Shown here: positions 1-9,964 of the stretch, piece after piece | Numbering within the stretch: position 1 is the first letter of the stretch | Layout: each line of letters starts with the position of its first letter | From: Paenibacillus agricola | GTDB lineage: Bacteria > Bacillota > Bacilli > Paenibacillales > NBRC-103111 | NCBI RefSeq assembly: GCF_011440305.1 | Contig: NZ_JAAOIW010000026.1 | Location: 1-60,423, forward strand | Direction: 5' to 3' | DNA: 60,423 nucleotides | The notes under the pieces: generated by a model | Database searches by the model: none | Told to the model about the DNA's origin: nothing | The model's input: the letters and a program-made list of their open reading frames with translations, nothing else | Position numbers and translations under genes: made by a program

Positions 1-81
1 CCCGAAGGTACAATCCGCTCGACTTGCATGTATTAGGCACGCCGCCAGCGTTCGTCCTGAGCCAGGATCAAACTCTCCATT
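1..81 (-). rRNA. rrs: 16S ribosomal RNA, 5' end only
   Basis: Read on the minus strand, this is the start of bacterial 16S rRNA: it contains the universal 27F site (AGAGTTTGATCCTGGCTCAG) followed by the GACGAACGCTGGCGGCG stretch and AATACATGCAAGTCGAGCG. The rest of the gene lies beyond the left edge. The exact mature 5' end was set by comparison with Bacillus 16S and may be off by a few bases. Confidence 0.97.
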
Positions 82-156
82 AAGGTAGAACTTGAGTTGC
101 CTCATTCTTTACATCTGGCGAGAACTTACATTCTCTATTTTTACTCACTCGTTGAT

Positions 157-171
157 TCAGTTTTCAAAGGA
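157..171 (-). promoter_or_regulatory. rrn leader boxA-like antitermination element
   Basis: On the minus strand the 16S leader carries CCTTTGAAAACTGAATC, the sequence found ahead of 16S in Bacillus-type rRNA operons. It contains a boxA-like core, where Nus factors load to protect the untranslated rRNA transcript from Rho or premature termination. Position is about 80 bp upstream of mature 16S. Function is inferred from the conserved sequence and place. Confidence 0.6.
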
Positions 172-264
172 CAAGATTCATCTATTAAATCCATAATTCT
201 CAATACCTATATTGCCGCTATCTTACTTCATACTATTAAGTATCTCGTTTTCAGCGACTTTATA

Positions 265-294
265 AATATATCACAACTGCCATACTAATTGCAA
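265..294 (-). promoter_or_regulatory. rrn promoter P2 (sigma-A type)
   Basis: Minus-strand -35 TTGCAA (289-294) and -10 TATATT (265-270) with an 18-bp spacer. It lies about 180 bp upstream of 16S and repeats the same hexamers as P1, the tandem-promoter arrangement usual for Bacillus rRNA operons. Confidence 0.6.
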
Positions 295-359
295 GCTTTT
301 TTTAAAATAATTTGAAATTGAATCGTTTCAAACATTGTGCCTCAGAAGCGACAAAAAGT

Positions 360-388
360 AATATAACAAATCCGCAAAGAAATTGCAA
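360..388 (-). promoter_or_regulatory. rrn promoter P1 (sigma-A type)
   Basis: Minus-strand -35 TTGCAA (383-388) and -10 TATATT (360-365) with a 17-bp spacer, just after the lysS terminator. Together with P2 it fills the 400-bp gap between lysS and 16S, which holds no credible protein gene. Confidence 0.65.
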
Positions 389-431
389 CAACAATATTTG
401 CATTTTTGCTTTCTTCGATGTTCCCATAATT

Positions 432-461
432 AAAAAACGTATCCTCCATTGGAAGATACGT
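432..461 (-). terminator. Intrinsic terminator after lysS
   Basis: Minus-strand hairpin with arms ACGTATCTTCC and GGAGGATACGT around a 4-base loop, followed by TTTTTT. It ends the lysS transcript ahead of the rrn promoters. Confidence 0.9.
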
Positions 462-487
462 TGTATTATAAACCATTACGCCATTCT

Positions 488-1990
<1,503 letters not shown>

Positions 1991-2021
1991 TCAGCTCCTT
2001 ATAAACGATTTTTGTTACATT

Positions 2022-2047
2022 AAAAAAGCTTCCAAAGGAAGCTTTAT
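2022..2047 (-). terminator. Intrinsic terminator after greA
   Basis: Minus-strand hairpin AAAGCTTCC-TTT-GGAAGCTTT running into a T tract, 30 bp past the greA stop. Confidence 0.85.
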
Positions 2048-2077
2048 CGACCATTATGGATTAAGATTGCATCCAAG

Positions 2078-2554
2078 TTATTTCTTAATATCGATAATTT
2101 CATACTGAATTGTACCTACGGGAACGTTGATATCTACCTTCGTGCCTTTGGGCTTGCCAAGAATCGCTTTGCCTACAGGGCTCTCATTGGAAATTTTATT
2201 GTTAAATGGGTCAGCCTCCGCCGTACCTACGATGTTATATTCGACGGTTTCCCCAAATTCTAAATCCTTCAATGTTACAATGGCACCTACACTAACTGTA
2301 TCCGTGTTCACATCAGCATTATTAATAATGCGTGCATTACGCAGCAGCTTCTCGAGTGTTATGACTCTGCCTTCAATGAAGGCTTGCTCATTCTTAGCAT
2401 CCTCATACTCGGAGTTTTCACTGATATCACCGTACCCAATTGCCACTTTAATTCGTTCTGCCACTTCGCGACGCTTAACGGATTTCAGGTGCTCCAATTC
2501 ATCTTCAAGCTTTCTTAAACCTTCCTGCGTCAGAATGACTTCTTTTTCGGCCAC
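2078..2554 (-). CDS. greA: Transcription elongation factor GreA
   Basis: Rescues backtracked RNA polymerase by inserting a coiled-coil finger into the secondary channel and stimulating cleavage of the RNA 3' end. The 158 residues are standard. Residues 1-75 form the coiled-coil domain, carrying the tip motif [13 protein letters not shown] with the acidic D and E that hold the catalytic Mg. The C-terminal half is the FKBP-like polymerase-binding domain. The start is GTG at 2554, with AAAGGGGA about 8-10 bases upstream. A perfect sigma-A promoter lies 150 bp upstream and a terminator follows, so it is probably a single-gene unit. In B. subtilis greA is elsewhere; its place next to lysS is a lineage trait. 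Confidence 0.97.
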   Translation of the reverse strand: MAEKEVILTQEGLRKLEDELEHLKSVKRREVAERIKVAIGYGDISENSEYEDAKNEQAFIEGRVITLEKLLRNARIINNADVNTDTVSVGAIVTLKDLEFGETVEYNIVGTAEADPFNNKISNESPVGKAILGKPKGTKVDINVPVGTIQYEIIDIKK

Positions 2555-2709
2555 GGTAACAATCCCCTTTCGTGTGAAAAATTTTCATATTTCAGATTCA
2601 AAGTTTGTACCCTGATAGGGTCGAATCCTCGAGTATGAATTCACTACTAAATAATATGTTGACATTCTTAATCTTCATGACTAATCTCGCTTAAAATGAC
2701 TATTGACTG

Positions 2710-2738
2710 ATTATATGGCAAGCCTATTCAAATGTCAA
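2710..2738 (-). promoter_or_regulatory. greA promoter (sigma-A consensus)
   Basis: Minus-strand TTGACA (2733-2738), 17-bp spacer, TATAAT (2710-2715): both hexamers match the consensus exactly. The transcript would have a leader of about 150 bases before the greA start; no recognised riboswitch is seen in it. Confidence 0.85.
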
Positions 2739-2759
2739 TCTAAGCCAAACCTACATTTA

Positions 2760-3782
2760 TTATACCACTTGGGGTATGAATGGTACGCCTTCCTCCAGTG
2801 AATCGGATTCCTTCAACGAATCGACAAATTGCTCCAAAACGTCAGCCATCGCATTTCGTTTGGTCTGCTCCATGACGATATCTCTCACGCGCGCCCCTCC
2901 CTGAAGACCCTTCAAATACCATGCCAGGTGCTTGCGCATCTCCTTCACGGCAATATGCTCTCCCTTTAAGGCGATCAACCGATCCATATGCAAAATCGCT
3001 ATGCGGATCTTTTCTTGGGCTGTAGGCTCAGGCGGCAATTCTCCATGGCTCAAGTATTGGATCGTGCGATATAGCATCCACGGATTTCCTAATGCTGCAC
3101 GTCCAATCATAACCCCATCCACACCAGTCTCATCCAGCATGCGCTTCGCATCCTCTGGTGTTTGAACATCACCATTGCCGATAACAGGAATCGACACCGC
3201 TTGCTTAACCTCTCTAATGATATCCCAGTTGGCATGACCTGTGTACATTTGGACACGAGTCCGCCCATGCACAGATACCGCTGCGCCTCCGCCATTTTCA
3301 ACAGCTTTGGCATTTTGCACCGCATAAATATGCTCGTCATCCCAGCCAATACGCATTTTTACCGTGACTGGCTTATTTACCGATTTTACGACCGCCGTAA
3401 TCATTTCTTCGATTCTTGAAGGATCCAGCAACCAACGCGCGCCCGCATCACATTTTGTAATTTTGGGAACCGGGCAGCCCATATTAATATCAATAATGTC
3501 TGCATTCGTGTTCTGGTCAACATATTTGGCAGCTTCCACTAACGATTCCGTATCTCCACCAAAAATTTGCAGGCTAAGCGGTTTTTCGCGGTCATCCACA
3601 AAAAGCATATCCAGCGTTCTATGGTTGCCATGTAAGATAGCTTTATCACTGACCATTTCCGCGCAAACCAAGCCACAACCGAACTCTTTGGCTATGAGGC
3701 GAAAGGCCGGATTACACACACCTGCCATTGGTGCCAGCACCACTCGGTTCAGCGCTTTGACATTTCCTATTTTCAACATCAT
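2760..3782 (-). CDS. dusB: tRNA-dihydrouridine synthase DusB
   Basis: FMN- and NADPH-dependent reduction of uridine to dihydrouridine in the tRNA D loop. The 340-residue protein is a TIM barrel followed by a helical tRNA-binding domain. Visible family marks are LAPMAGVCNPAFR near residues 16-28, the FMN-binding segment INMGCPVPKI with the catalytic Cys near 103, and the GNGDV and GVMIGRAALGNPW segments that hold the FMN phosphate. AAAGGGG precedes two adjacent ATG codons (3782 and 3779) and either may start. It lies 18 bp downstream of the yazB stop and is the last gene of the folate operon, the same order as in B. subtilis. Confidence 0.96.
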   Translation of the reverse strand: MMLKIGNVKALNRVVLAPMAGVCNPAFRLIAKEFGCGLVCAEMVSDKAILHGNHRTLDMLFVDDREKPLSLQIFGGDTESLVEAAKYVDQNTNADIIDINMGCPVPKITKCDAGARWLLDPSRIEEMITAVVKSVNKPVTVKMRIGWDDEHIYAVQNAKAVENGGGAAVSVHGRTRVQMYTGHANWDIIREVKQAVSIPVIGNGDVQTPEDAKRMLDETGVDGVMIGRAALGNPWMLYRTIQYLSHGELPPEPTAQEKIRIAILHMDRLIALKGEHIAVKEMRKHLAWYLKGLQGGARVRDIVMEQTKRNAMADVLEQFVDSLKESDSLEEGVPFIPQVV

Positions 3783-3800
3783 TTAATCCCCTTTCCTTAC

Positions 3801-4010
3801 TTATTTTGCTGTTGGCAATAATTCTTCTGGATCAATATGCAGCACTTCAGAAATCTTATCTATAAGGATCGGATCCGGCTTTCTTGTTCCCCGCTCAATA
3901 GCTCCTAGAATAGCAATCGACACCTCTAACCGCTCCGCTAGCTCGGTTTGCGTGAAGCCCTTTAGCTTCCGAAAAGCTCGTATTCGCTGCGCTGTTACAT
4001 TTTTTTCCAT
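3801..4010 (-). CDS. yazB: Small XRE-family DNA-binding protein (YazB-like)
   Basis: A 69-residue protein that is almost entirely one Cro/C1-type helix-turn-helix: the segment TQTELAERLEVSIAILGAIERG is the two-helix recognition unit. Start chosen as ATG 4010 because AAGGAAGG lies 9 bases upstream; a longer frame to 4058 exists but runs deep inside folK without a good ribosome site. The start overlaps the folK 3' end by 16 bp, so it is probably translationally coupled. Its target is unknown; the conserved place in the folate operon suggests an operon-linked regulator, but nothing in the sequence proves that. Confidence 0.88.
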   Translation of the reverse strand: MEKNVTAQRIRAFRKLKGFTQTELAERLEVSIAILGAIERGTRKPDPILIDKISEVLHIDPEELLPTAK

Positions 4011-4498
4011 AAGGTAACGCCTTCCTTTCGATTCAGATGCTGCAGCTTCGCTGCCCATTGATCAGCTTGTTCCTTTTGCTGCTTCTTCATCGCCTCAACC
4101 AGAGGTACCAAAACAAATGCCCGTTCCTCCATCCGTGGATGGGGTAAAATAAGCTCGGGGTTGTCTTGGGCAAGCTCGCCATAAAGCAATAGATCCAGAT
4201 CGATCGTCCTTGGTCCGAAGCGCAACTCGCGTGTGCGACCCAGTGTACTTTCAATACTGACCATGTGGGCAAATAGCTCCTGTGCAGACAGTTGTGTTTC
4301 TACCCCAATGACCATATTAAGAAAAGGAGCCTGGTCTACTAATCCAACCGGTTCTGTTTCGTATATGGAGGAGCGTACGGCAATAAACACATCCTCATTT
4401 TCATTTAAACAGGCAATGGCATCCAGCAAATATTGCTCTCGATCCCCAATATTAGAGCCCAGCGCCACATACGCGCTCGTTGGTGTTGTTAAAACCAT
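3995..4498 (-). CDS. folK: 2-amino-4-hydroxy-6-hydroxymethyldihydropteridine pyrophosphokinase
   Basis: Transfers pyrophosphate from ATP to 6-hydroxymethyl-7,8-dihydropterin, making the substrate of FolP. The 167 residues are the family length. Motifs: YVALGSNIGDR at 10-20, YETEPVG near 46-52, FLNMV near 59, and the signature RFGPRTIDLDLLLYG near 93-107 with the metal-binding DLD pair, followed by LPHPRM. It begins 4 bp after the folB stop, in the order folP-folB-folK that places three consecutive pathway steps together. The ribosome site is weak (AAAGCGAGC), suggesting coupling to folB termination. Confidence 0.97.
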   Translation of the reverse strand: MVLTTPTSAYVALGSNIGDREQYLLDAIACLNENEDVFIAVRSSIYETEPVGLVDQAPFLNMVIGVETQLSAQELFAHMVSIESTLGRTRELRFGPRTIDLDLLLYGELAQDNPELILPHPRMEERAFVLVPLVEAMKKQQKEQADQWAAKLQHLNRKEGVTLWKKM

Positions 4499-4502
4499 AA
4501 AG

Positions 4503-4895
4503 TTAAGCTCGCTTTCTGTGGATTTCTACCTTAACGCCATCAAAAAACATTTTTACAGGCGGGTGCGGTTTTACAACACGTACGGTAATTTCGTGGATAC
4601 CCACATAGGTTTGCAGCAGCACCGCTGCAATATGTTCAGCCAAAGCCTCAATTAGCTTAAATACCTGCTCTTCTTCTACGATTCGACGAATAACTTCGTA
4701 CGCCTCGGCATAATTGATCGTATCTTCAATTTTATCACTTGTACCCGGCTTGTCTAAAGGCAAATACATTTCAACATCCACCTGATAACGCTGGCCGATT
4801 GCATTTTCTTCCGGAAAAACGCCATGGTAGCCGTATAATTGCAGTCCGGTCATTACGATTTTATCCAAGCTTTTATCCAAACTGCTACTCAACAT
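4503..4895 (-). CDS. folB: Dihydroneopterin aldolase
   Basis: Splits 7,8-dihydroneopterin into 6-hydroxymethyl-7,8-dihydropterin and glycolaldehyde. About 130 residues, of the tunnelling T-fold. Visible are the substrate-loop sequence LQLYGYHGVFPEE, NYAEAYEVI, the segment LIEALAEHIA with its pterin-anchoring Glu, and the catalytic Lys in VRVVKPHPP. ATG at 4895 is chosen over the longer frame start at 4916 because AAAGGGGGA lies 5-7 bases upstream. This start overlaps the folP stop by 11 bp. Confidence 0.95.
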   Translation of the reverse strand: MLSSSLDKSLDKIVMTGLQLYGYHGVFPEENAIGQRYQVDVEMYLPLDKPGTSDKIEDTINYAEAYEVIRRIVEEEQVFKLIEALAEHIAAVLLQTYVGIHEITVRVVKPHPPVKMFFDGVKVEIHRKRA

Positions 4896-5754
4896 TCTTT
4901 CCCCCTTTATGCTCAAGGATCGTATCCATCATCAATGCCACACGTTTCATCGCCGCAATATCATGGACCCGTATGATTTGACAGCCCTGCTGGATACCCA
5001 TACTGACAGTAGCTGCGGTTCCTTCCATCACAGCATTAGCAGGAAGCTGAAGTGTACGCTGGATCATACTTTTTCTCGATGTCCCCAACAGGACTGGGTA
5101 GCCTATAGCTACAATCCTGTGAAGCTCGTTCATTAATTGTAGGTTGTGTTCGTACGTTTTGGCAAATCCAATGCCTGGATCTAAAATAATCTGTGCTTCT
5201 TGAATGCCTGCTGCATGTGCCAAAGCAATACTTTCCCGCAGATCGCTTATTACATCTTGAATGAAGTTATCGTACACGGCCTCTGTCCGATTATGCATTA
5301 TCACGATGGGGCATGCAAATTCCGCTGCTAAGCGAGCCATCTCGGGATCTTTTTTCAATCCCCATATATCATTCACGATATGGGCACCCAGCCCTAGCGC
5401 CTGCCGCGCTACCTCCGGCTTGTAGGTATCTACAGAGAGCGGGACACCTATCCCCGCTTCAAGCAATGCGCCAACAACGGGAATCACCCGTTGCAGCTCT
5501 TGCTCAAGCGACACAGTGGCCGCTCCCGGCCGTGTAGACTCGCCACCGATATCAATGATATCGGCGCCTTCGGTAACCATACGTTTGGCTTGATCTACCG
5601 CCGCCTGCACATTCATATACAAGCCACCGTCACTGAATGAATTCGGAGTGACGTTTAAAATCCCCATGATCGCCGTTTTTTTGTGCAAATCCAAGTAATG
5701 TCCACGGCAATCCACTCCCAACTGATATTTATGTGTTGTTTCCATTTTATTCAT
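4885..5754 (-). CDS. folP: Dihydropteroate synthase
   Basis: Condenses p-aminobenzoate with the FolK product to form dihydropteroate; this is the sulfonamide target. The TIM-barrel motifs are all present: MGILNVTPNSFSDGG (about 30-44), DIGGESTRPGA (about 68-78), VDTYKPEVA, LDPGIGFAKT (about 193-202), LGTSRKSMI (about 222-230) and IIRVHDI near the end. The first ATG (5754) overlaps the pabC stop but has GAGGG only one base away; ATG 5745 has better spacing and may be the true start. It directly joins the PABA branch (pabBAC) to the pterin branch. Confidence 0.96.
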   Translation of the reverse strand: MNKMETTHKYQLGVDCRGHYLDLHKKTAIMGILNVTPNSFSDGGLYMNVQAAVDQAKRMVTEGADIIDIGGESTRPGAATVSLEQELQRVIPVVGALLEAGIGVPLSVDTYKPEVARQALGLGAHIVNDIWGLKKDPEMARLAAEFACPIVIMHNRTEAVYDNFIQDVISDLRESIALAHAAGIQEAQIILDPGIGFAKTYEHNLQLMNELHRIVAIGYPVLLGTSRKSMIQRTLQLPANAVMEGTAATVSMGIQQGCQIIRVHDIAAMKRVALMMDTILEHKGGKNVE

Positions 5755-6637
5755 CCCTCATAGTTTTCGATAGTACCTGGATCCGCTGTTGGTACATTTG
5801 CTGCAATAGGCAGGTCACCGCCCCAACTACGCCGAAGCTTACCGGCGTTTCAATGCCATCTCGGCCAAACAGCTTCGTGATTGGCACAATCTCTTGGATT
5901 GAATTGGTCATAAACACCTCATCGGCAGCTAGCATATCGTCCCAACCATATAAGCCTTCCTCGAACTGGATATCCGCTTCAATCGCCAAGGTCCCTATCA
6001 AAGCTCGCGTAATTCCCGGCAAAATGCCTGTAGCAATAGATGGGGTATATAGCTTGCCCGCCTTAACAAAAAACACATTGCTCGTTATTCCTTCTGCTAT
6101 ATGGCCGTCAGCATCGGCTAGCAAGCCCTCAGCGCCATTCGCCCACGGATAACGCATTAGCTCCCGTTTGGCTAAAACATTGTTCATGTAATGCAACGAT
6201 TTGAAGCGTATAGCGCCTTCCGGCGTATTTCGGGGCAGCTCCAGCTGCTGCAAAGCCTTGCCAATCCCTACTACAGGCCCAGGAGGCAGCGATTTGATAT
6301 ATACAACAACTGATGGCTTCTCATAATCGCTAGACGGCAAGCCTAATAAATCCTGGCCTGCCGTTACTGTAAAACGTATATACGCATCCTCCAACCCATT
6401 GGCTGCCAACAGGCTTTCAATGATTGGCTCCCAGCCTCCTCTATAGGGATCATAGGCAATTCCTAGCTGCCTGCATCCATCAGCTAGTCGCTTTCTGTGC
6501 TCCTCAAGTAAAAAGGGAATGCCTTTATAGCTGCGAAACGTCTCAAACAGACCAATACCATAAAGAAAGCCATGGTCGTATACCGAAATGACAGCCTTGT
6601 CTTCTTCAACGATAGATCCATTGACATAAATCTTCAC
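5747..6637 (-). CDS. pabC: 4-amino-4-deoxychorismate lyase
   Basis: PLP-fold-type-IV enzyme that removes pyruvate from aminodeoxychorismate to give p-aminobenzoate. The 296 residues include [17 protein letters not shown] (about 20-36), the PLP-lysine segment [16 protein letters not shown] (Lys near 147), and [10 protein letters not shown]-amino-acid and branched-chain aminotransferases share the fold. Being placed between pabA and folP makes lyase activity the best call. The ATG overlaps the pabA stop as ATGA. Confidence 0.93.
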   Translation of the reverse strand: MKIYVNGSIVEEDKAVISVYDHGFLYGIGLFETFRSYKGIPFLLEEHRKRLADGCRQLGIAYDPYRGGWEPIIESLLAANGLEDAYIRFTVTAGQDLLGLPSSDYEKPSVVVYIKSLPPGPVVGIGKALQQLELPRNTPEGAIRFKSLHYMNNVLAKRELMRYPWANGAEGLLADADGHIAEGITSNVFFVKAGKLYTPSIATGILPGITRALIGTLAIEADIQFEEGLYGWDDMLAADEVFMTNSIQEIVPITKLFGRDGIETPVSFGVVGAVTCLLQQMYQQRIQVLSKTMRDE

Positions 6638-7215
6638 GCCTGCTTTACGACCGTTTCCTGTAAAAAGTTTCGCAATATTTGCAGGCCATAGTCGGTTATA
6701 ATCGATTCCGGATGGAATTGCACACCCTCTATCGGGTATTCCTTGTGGCGTAGCCCCATAATTTCTCCCTCAGCTGTTTCCGCACTAATTTCCAGGCAAT
6801 CTGGCAAGGTTTCTCTTTTTACAATCAAGGAGTGGTAGCGGGTTGCCGTAAATGGCGATGGCAGATTTTTAAACAAGGTTTTGCCATCATTTATAATCGG
6901 AGAGGTTTTACCATGCATTAGCCGCTCCGCTCGTATCACATCGCCTCCAAATACTTGTCCAATCGCTTGATGCCCCAGGCACACCCCTAAAATCGGAATT
7001 TCACCCTTAAAACGCTCAATTAATGCCAAGCTAATTCCAGCTTCATTAGGCGTACATGGGCCCGGAGAGATCAGGATATGGTCAGGCTGCAGCGCCTCGA
7101 TGCCTGCCAAATCGATTTCATCATTGCGGCGTACCTCAACCTGCTGCCCTAGCTCACCCAGATACTGCACCAAATTATACGTAAACGAGTCATAGTTATC
7201 GATCACTAGAATCAT
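6634..7215 (-). CDS. pabA: Glutamine amidotransferase subunit PabA (may also serve TrpG)
   Basis: Class I glutaminase that feeds ammonia to PabB; in B. subtilis the same protein also serves anthranilate synthase. Seen: [13 protein letters not shown] near the N terminus, [11 protein letters not shown], the nucleophile elbow GVCLGHQ with the catalytic Cys near residue 75, and the catalytic His/Glu in [12 protein letters not shown] 7215 is preferred because GAGGAA sits 6 bases before it; the longer frame begins with GTG at 7227 inside the ribosome site itself. No trp genes are in the window, so a dual role cannot be judged here. Confidence 0.95.
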   Translation of the reverse strand: MILVIDNYDSFTYNLVQYLGELGQQVEVRRNDEIDLAGIEALQPDHILISPGPCTPNEAGISLALIERFKGEIPILGVCLGHQAIGQVFGGDVIRAERLMHGKTSPIINDGKTLFKNLPSPFTATRYHSLIVKRETLPDCLEISAETAEGEIMGLRHKEYPIEGVQFHPESIITDYGLQILRNFLQETVVKQA

Positions 7216-7233
7216 GGTATTCCTCACTTTCTT

Positions 7234-8781
7234 CTACACCAGATTTTGAACATTCCATTCACTATATTGGATCGCTTTCCACATAGCTTTGGCTTTATTG
7301 AGGGATTCGACATATTCCTTCTCAGGGATCGAATCGATCACAATACCGGCTCCAGCTTGGACGTATCCCACGCCGCCCTCCACAACCAATGTACGGATAA
7401 CAATATTAAATTCCATATCCCCATTATAACCAATCCAGCCCATCGAGCCGGTATAAGGACCACGGCGGGTTGGCTCAAGCTCCTCAATAATCTGCATCGT
7501 ACGGATTTTGGGCGCTCCGGTTATGGTCCCTCCCGGAAAGGTCGCGGCTATACTATCATAAGCCCCTTTGCCCTCAGCCAATTGTCCCTCGACCTGTGAC
7601 ACAATATGCATCACATGGGAGTAATATTCAATGACCATAAACTCTTTGACATGCACAGTTCCATAGCTGGAAATCCGCCCTAGGTCATTGCGTATCAGAT
7701 CAACCAGCATGATATGCTCAGCCCGTTCTTTCTCATGGTGGATAAGCTCTTCAGCAAGCCTGATGTCACCCTCGGCATCCTTGCCTCTTGGCCTTGTCCC
7801 CGCAATGGGACGGGCTCGCACTACACCACCCTCCAGTTGGACTAATAGCTCGGGAGAACCGGATACGAGCTGGAAGTCACTGAACCTCATCAATGCCATA
7901 TAAGGTGAAGGATTAACAATCCGTAGCCATTCGTAGATCGATTCAGGGCTTTGGTGGAGTCGTTTATGCTGCCGAACTGCCAGGTTAACTTGAAAAACAT
8001 CTCCCGCAGCGATATAAGCCTGAATTTTATGAACGGCCTCGATATAAGCCTCTTTGGAAAAATTGGCTTGAATGCCCTCCATGAAATCCGAATCAACACG
8101 GAGTTTGTCATCTGCCATTTGTTCTTGCATCATTTGTCTATTGCGTATATGAAGTCCCGTATGATTAGCTTCCGCAATGCGATCCCATAAAGCTTTCATC
8201 TGTCCGGTTTCCACAACTGCTTTGCGATACTCTATATCCAATCCACGTCCACAGGAGCTATTAGGTGACACGCAATACGAGGAGGCACAATAGAGCTGTT
8301 TGTCCTCATGGTCGATTATCCACAATTGCTCAAACCGCGCAAAAGCATAGTCGGGGATTGCCAAATCGTCGGAAGCCAAATTCGGAAGCTTTTCTATAGA
8401 ACGGATCACATCATATCCCCAAAAACCTACACAGCCTCCAACAAACTTAGGCGTTCCTGGCACTACCGGTGAACGGAATGGCTCCATCCAGCGCTTAACG
8501 AGCTCCAAAGGAGCCCCTTGCGTTTCAATTATAGCTCCATCTGCGCCCTTAATAGTTGCCTGAAGCCCGGTGCCCCGAATCTCCGAAACTGGGTGAAGGC
8601 CGAGGAAGGTATAACGCCCGCCTTTGCCACTCTCCAAGACAAAGGAGCCCGGCGAGGCCTCCTTCCAGGCCATCTCCCATGTAAGCAAGCGGTCATCATC
8701 CAAAGGGAATGATTGGATATAAGGGAGTACCGTGTAACTCCCTGCCCATTCCTGCCACTGCTCGTAGGTTGTCAAAACCAC
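7234..8781 (-). CDS. pabB: Aminodeoxychorismate synthase component I
   Basis: Converts chorismate plus ammonia to 4-amino-4-deoxychorismate with PabA. The 515-residue TrpE/PabB-type protein has an N-terminal domain and a chorismate-binding domain from about residue 240, including GDVFQVNLA, SPELLVQ, GTITGAPKIRTMQIIEE and GAGIVIDSIPEKEY. The start is GTG at 8781 with GGGGGAG six bases upstream. The active-site segment reads PIAGTRPRG; E. coli PabB has Lys where this has Ala, a feature shared with anthranilate synthases. Operon position with pabA, pabC and folP supports PabB rather than TrpE. Confidence 0.9.
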   Translation of the reverse strand: MVLTTYEQWQEWAGSYTVLPYIQSFPLDDDRLLTWEMAWKEASPGSFVLESGKGGRYTFLGLHPVSEIRGTGLQATIKGADGAIIETQGAPLELVKRWMEPFRSPVVPGTPKFVGGCVGFWGYDVIRSIEKLPNLASDDLAIPDYAFARFEQLWIIDHEDKQLYCASSYCVSPNSSCGRGLDIEYRKAVVETGQMKALWDRIAEANHTGLHIRNRQMMQEQMADDKLRVDSDFMEGIQANFSKEAYIEAVHKIQAYIAAGDVFQVNLAVRQHKRLHQSPESIYEWLRIVNPSPYMALMRFSDFQLVSGSPELLVQLEGGVVRARPIAGTRPRGKDAEGDIRLAEELIHHEKERAEHIMLVDLIRNDLGRISSYGTVHVKEFMVIEYYSHVMHIVSQVEGQLAEGKGAYDSIAATFPGGTITGAPKIRTMQIIEELEPTRRGPYTGSMGWIGYNGDMEFNIVIRTLVVEGGVGYVQAGAGIVIDSIPEKEYVESLNKAKAMWKAIQYSEWNVQNLV

Positions 8782-8880
8782 TGGCTACTCCCCCTTTCTT
8801 TATGAATAAGCCGATAATCACGGCCAATAGCTGTTCTCAGTCACATAAGTTTGGACTTAGTATACTGTATATTTACAACG

Positions 8881-8909
8881 AAAAAAAGCCCCTCAGTGAA
8901 CTGAAGGGT
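8881..8909 (-). terminator. Intrinsic terminator after cysK
   Basis: Minus-strand hairpin CCCTTCAGT/ACTGAGGGG followed by CTTTTTTT, 15 bp past the cysK stop. It separates cysK from the pab/fol operon. Confidence 0.9.
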
Positions 8910-8923
8910 ATTATTCGGCAAGA

Positions 8924-9862
8924 TTAATCTTCGAATTGGTACAATGGCGTACTTAAATATCTTTCGCCATTACTCGGGATGATAGCTACTACCCGTTTAC
9001 CTGCGCCCAATTCCTTGGCTACCTTCAAAGCAGCGAAAATCGCGGCTCCAGATGAAATACCACCTAGAATGCCTTCTTCTTTGGCTACACGGCGGGACGT
9101 TTCAAACGCTTCTTCATTGTCCACCTTGATCACTTCATCATAAATATCTGTGTTCAATATTTGCGGTACAAATCCAGCTCCGATCCCTTGGATCTTATGT
9201 GGGCCTGGTTTGCCTCCAGATAAAACAGGAGATGCGCTAGGCTCAACCGCATAAATTTTGATATTCGGGAAATTTTCTTTCAATACGCCGCCAGCACCTG
9301 TAATCGTTCCACCCGTACCGATACCGGAGATGAAAGCATCCAGCTTGCCGTCATGGGAATTAATTGCTTCCACGATTTCAGGACCTGTAGTTTCACGGTG
9401 TACTTTCACGTTGGCAGGATTATTAAATTGTTGGGGAATGAAATAAGTCGGGTTCTCGGCTTGAAGATCTTCCGCCTTCTTGATTGCACCCTTCATACCT
9501 TCAGCTCCAGGCGTAAGCACCAATTGTGCTCCATAAGCACGAAGCAGGTTACGACGCTCCAAGCTCATCGTTTCTGGCATAACCAAAATCGCTTTATAGC
9601 CCTTGGCTGCAGCAACCATGGCCAAACCAATACCTGTGTTACCACTTGTTGGCTCAACAATGGTATCACCCGGTTTAATTTTGCCTTCTGCCTCTGCTAC
9701 CTCGATCATGCTGATCGCAATACGATCCTTAACGCTTGCACCTGGGTTTTGGTACTCCAGCTTCACATAAACCTCGGCACTGCCTTCCGGGACAACACGA
9801 TTTAGCCTTACTAAGGGTGTACCACCGATTAAATCCGTAATACTTTGAACTAATTTCGCCAT
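8924..9862 (-). CDS. cysK: Cysteine synthase (O-acetylserine sulfhydrylase)
   Basis: PLP enzyme making cysteine from O-acetylserine and sulfide. The 312 residues are typical. Seen: the PLP lysine in [13 protein letters not shown] (Lys near 43), substrate loop [11 protein letters not shown] (about 67-77), the phosphate-binding [11 protein letters not shown] (about 176-186) and GISSGAA near 265. AGGAGGAA precedes the ATG. It is flanked by a promoter upstream and a terminator downstream, so it is a single-gene unit between the nad-coaX-hslO operon and the folate operon, as in B. subtilis. Confidence 0.97.
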   Translation of the reverse strand: MAKLVQSITDLIGGTPLVRLNRVVPEGSAEVYVKLEYQNPGASVKDRIAISMIEVAEAEGKIKPGDTIVEPTSGNTGIGLAMVAAAKGYKAILVMPETMSLERRNLLRAYGAQLVLTPGAEGMKGAIKKAEDLQAENPTYFIPQQFNNPANVKVHRETTGPEIVEAINSHDGKLDAFISGIGTGGTITGAGGVLKENFPNIKIYAVEPSASPVLSGGKPGPHKIQGIGAGFVPQILNTDIYDEVIKVDNEEAFETSRRVAKEEGILGGISSGAAIFAALKVAKELGAGKRVVAIIPSNGERYLSTPLYQFED

Positions 9863-9924
9863 TTAAATTCCTCCTAAAATCCTAATAGATAATATCATAG
9901 TAAATTGGTCGGTATTGTATCTTT

Positions 9925-9953
9925 ATCCTATCAACCTGTAGAGAGGTTGTCAA
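9925..9953 (-). promoter_or_regulatory. cysK promoter (sigma-A type)
   Basis: Minus-strand TTGACA (9948-9953), 17-bp spacer, TAGGAT (9925-9930). The spacer holds an inverted repeat AACCT-N6-AGGTT. In Bacilli cysK is controlled by CymR, but I could not place a convincing CymR site. Confidence 0.65.
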
Positions 9954-9964
9954 TATCCAAATGT

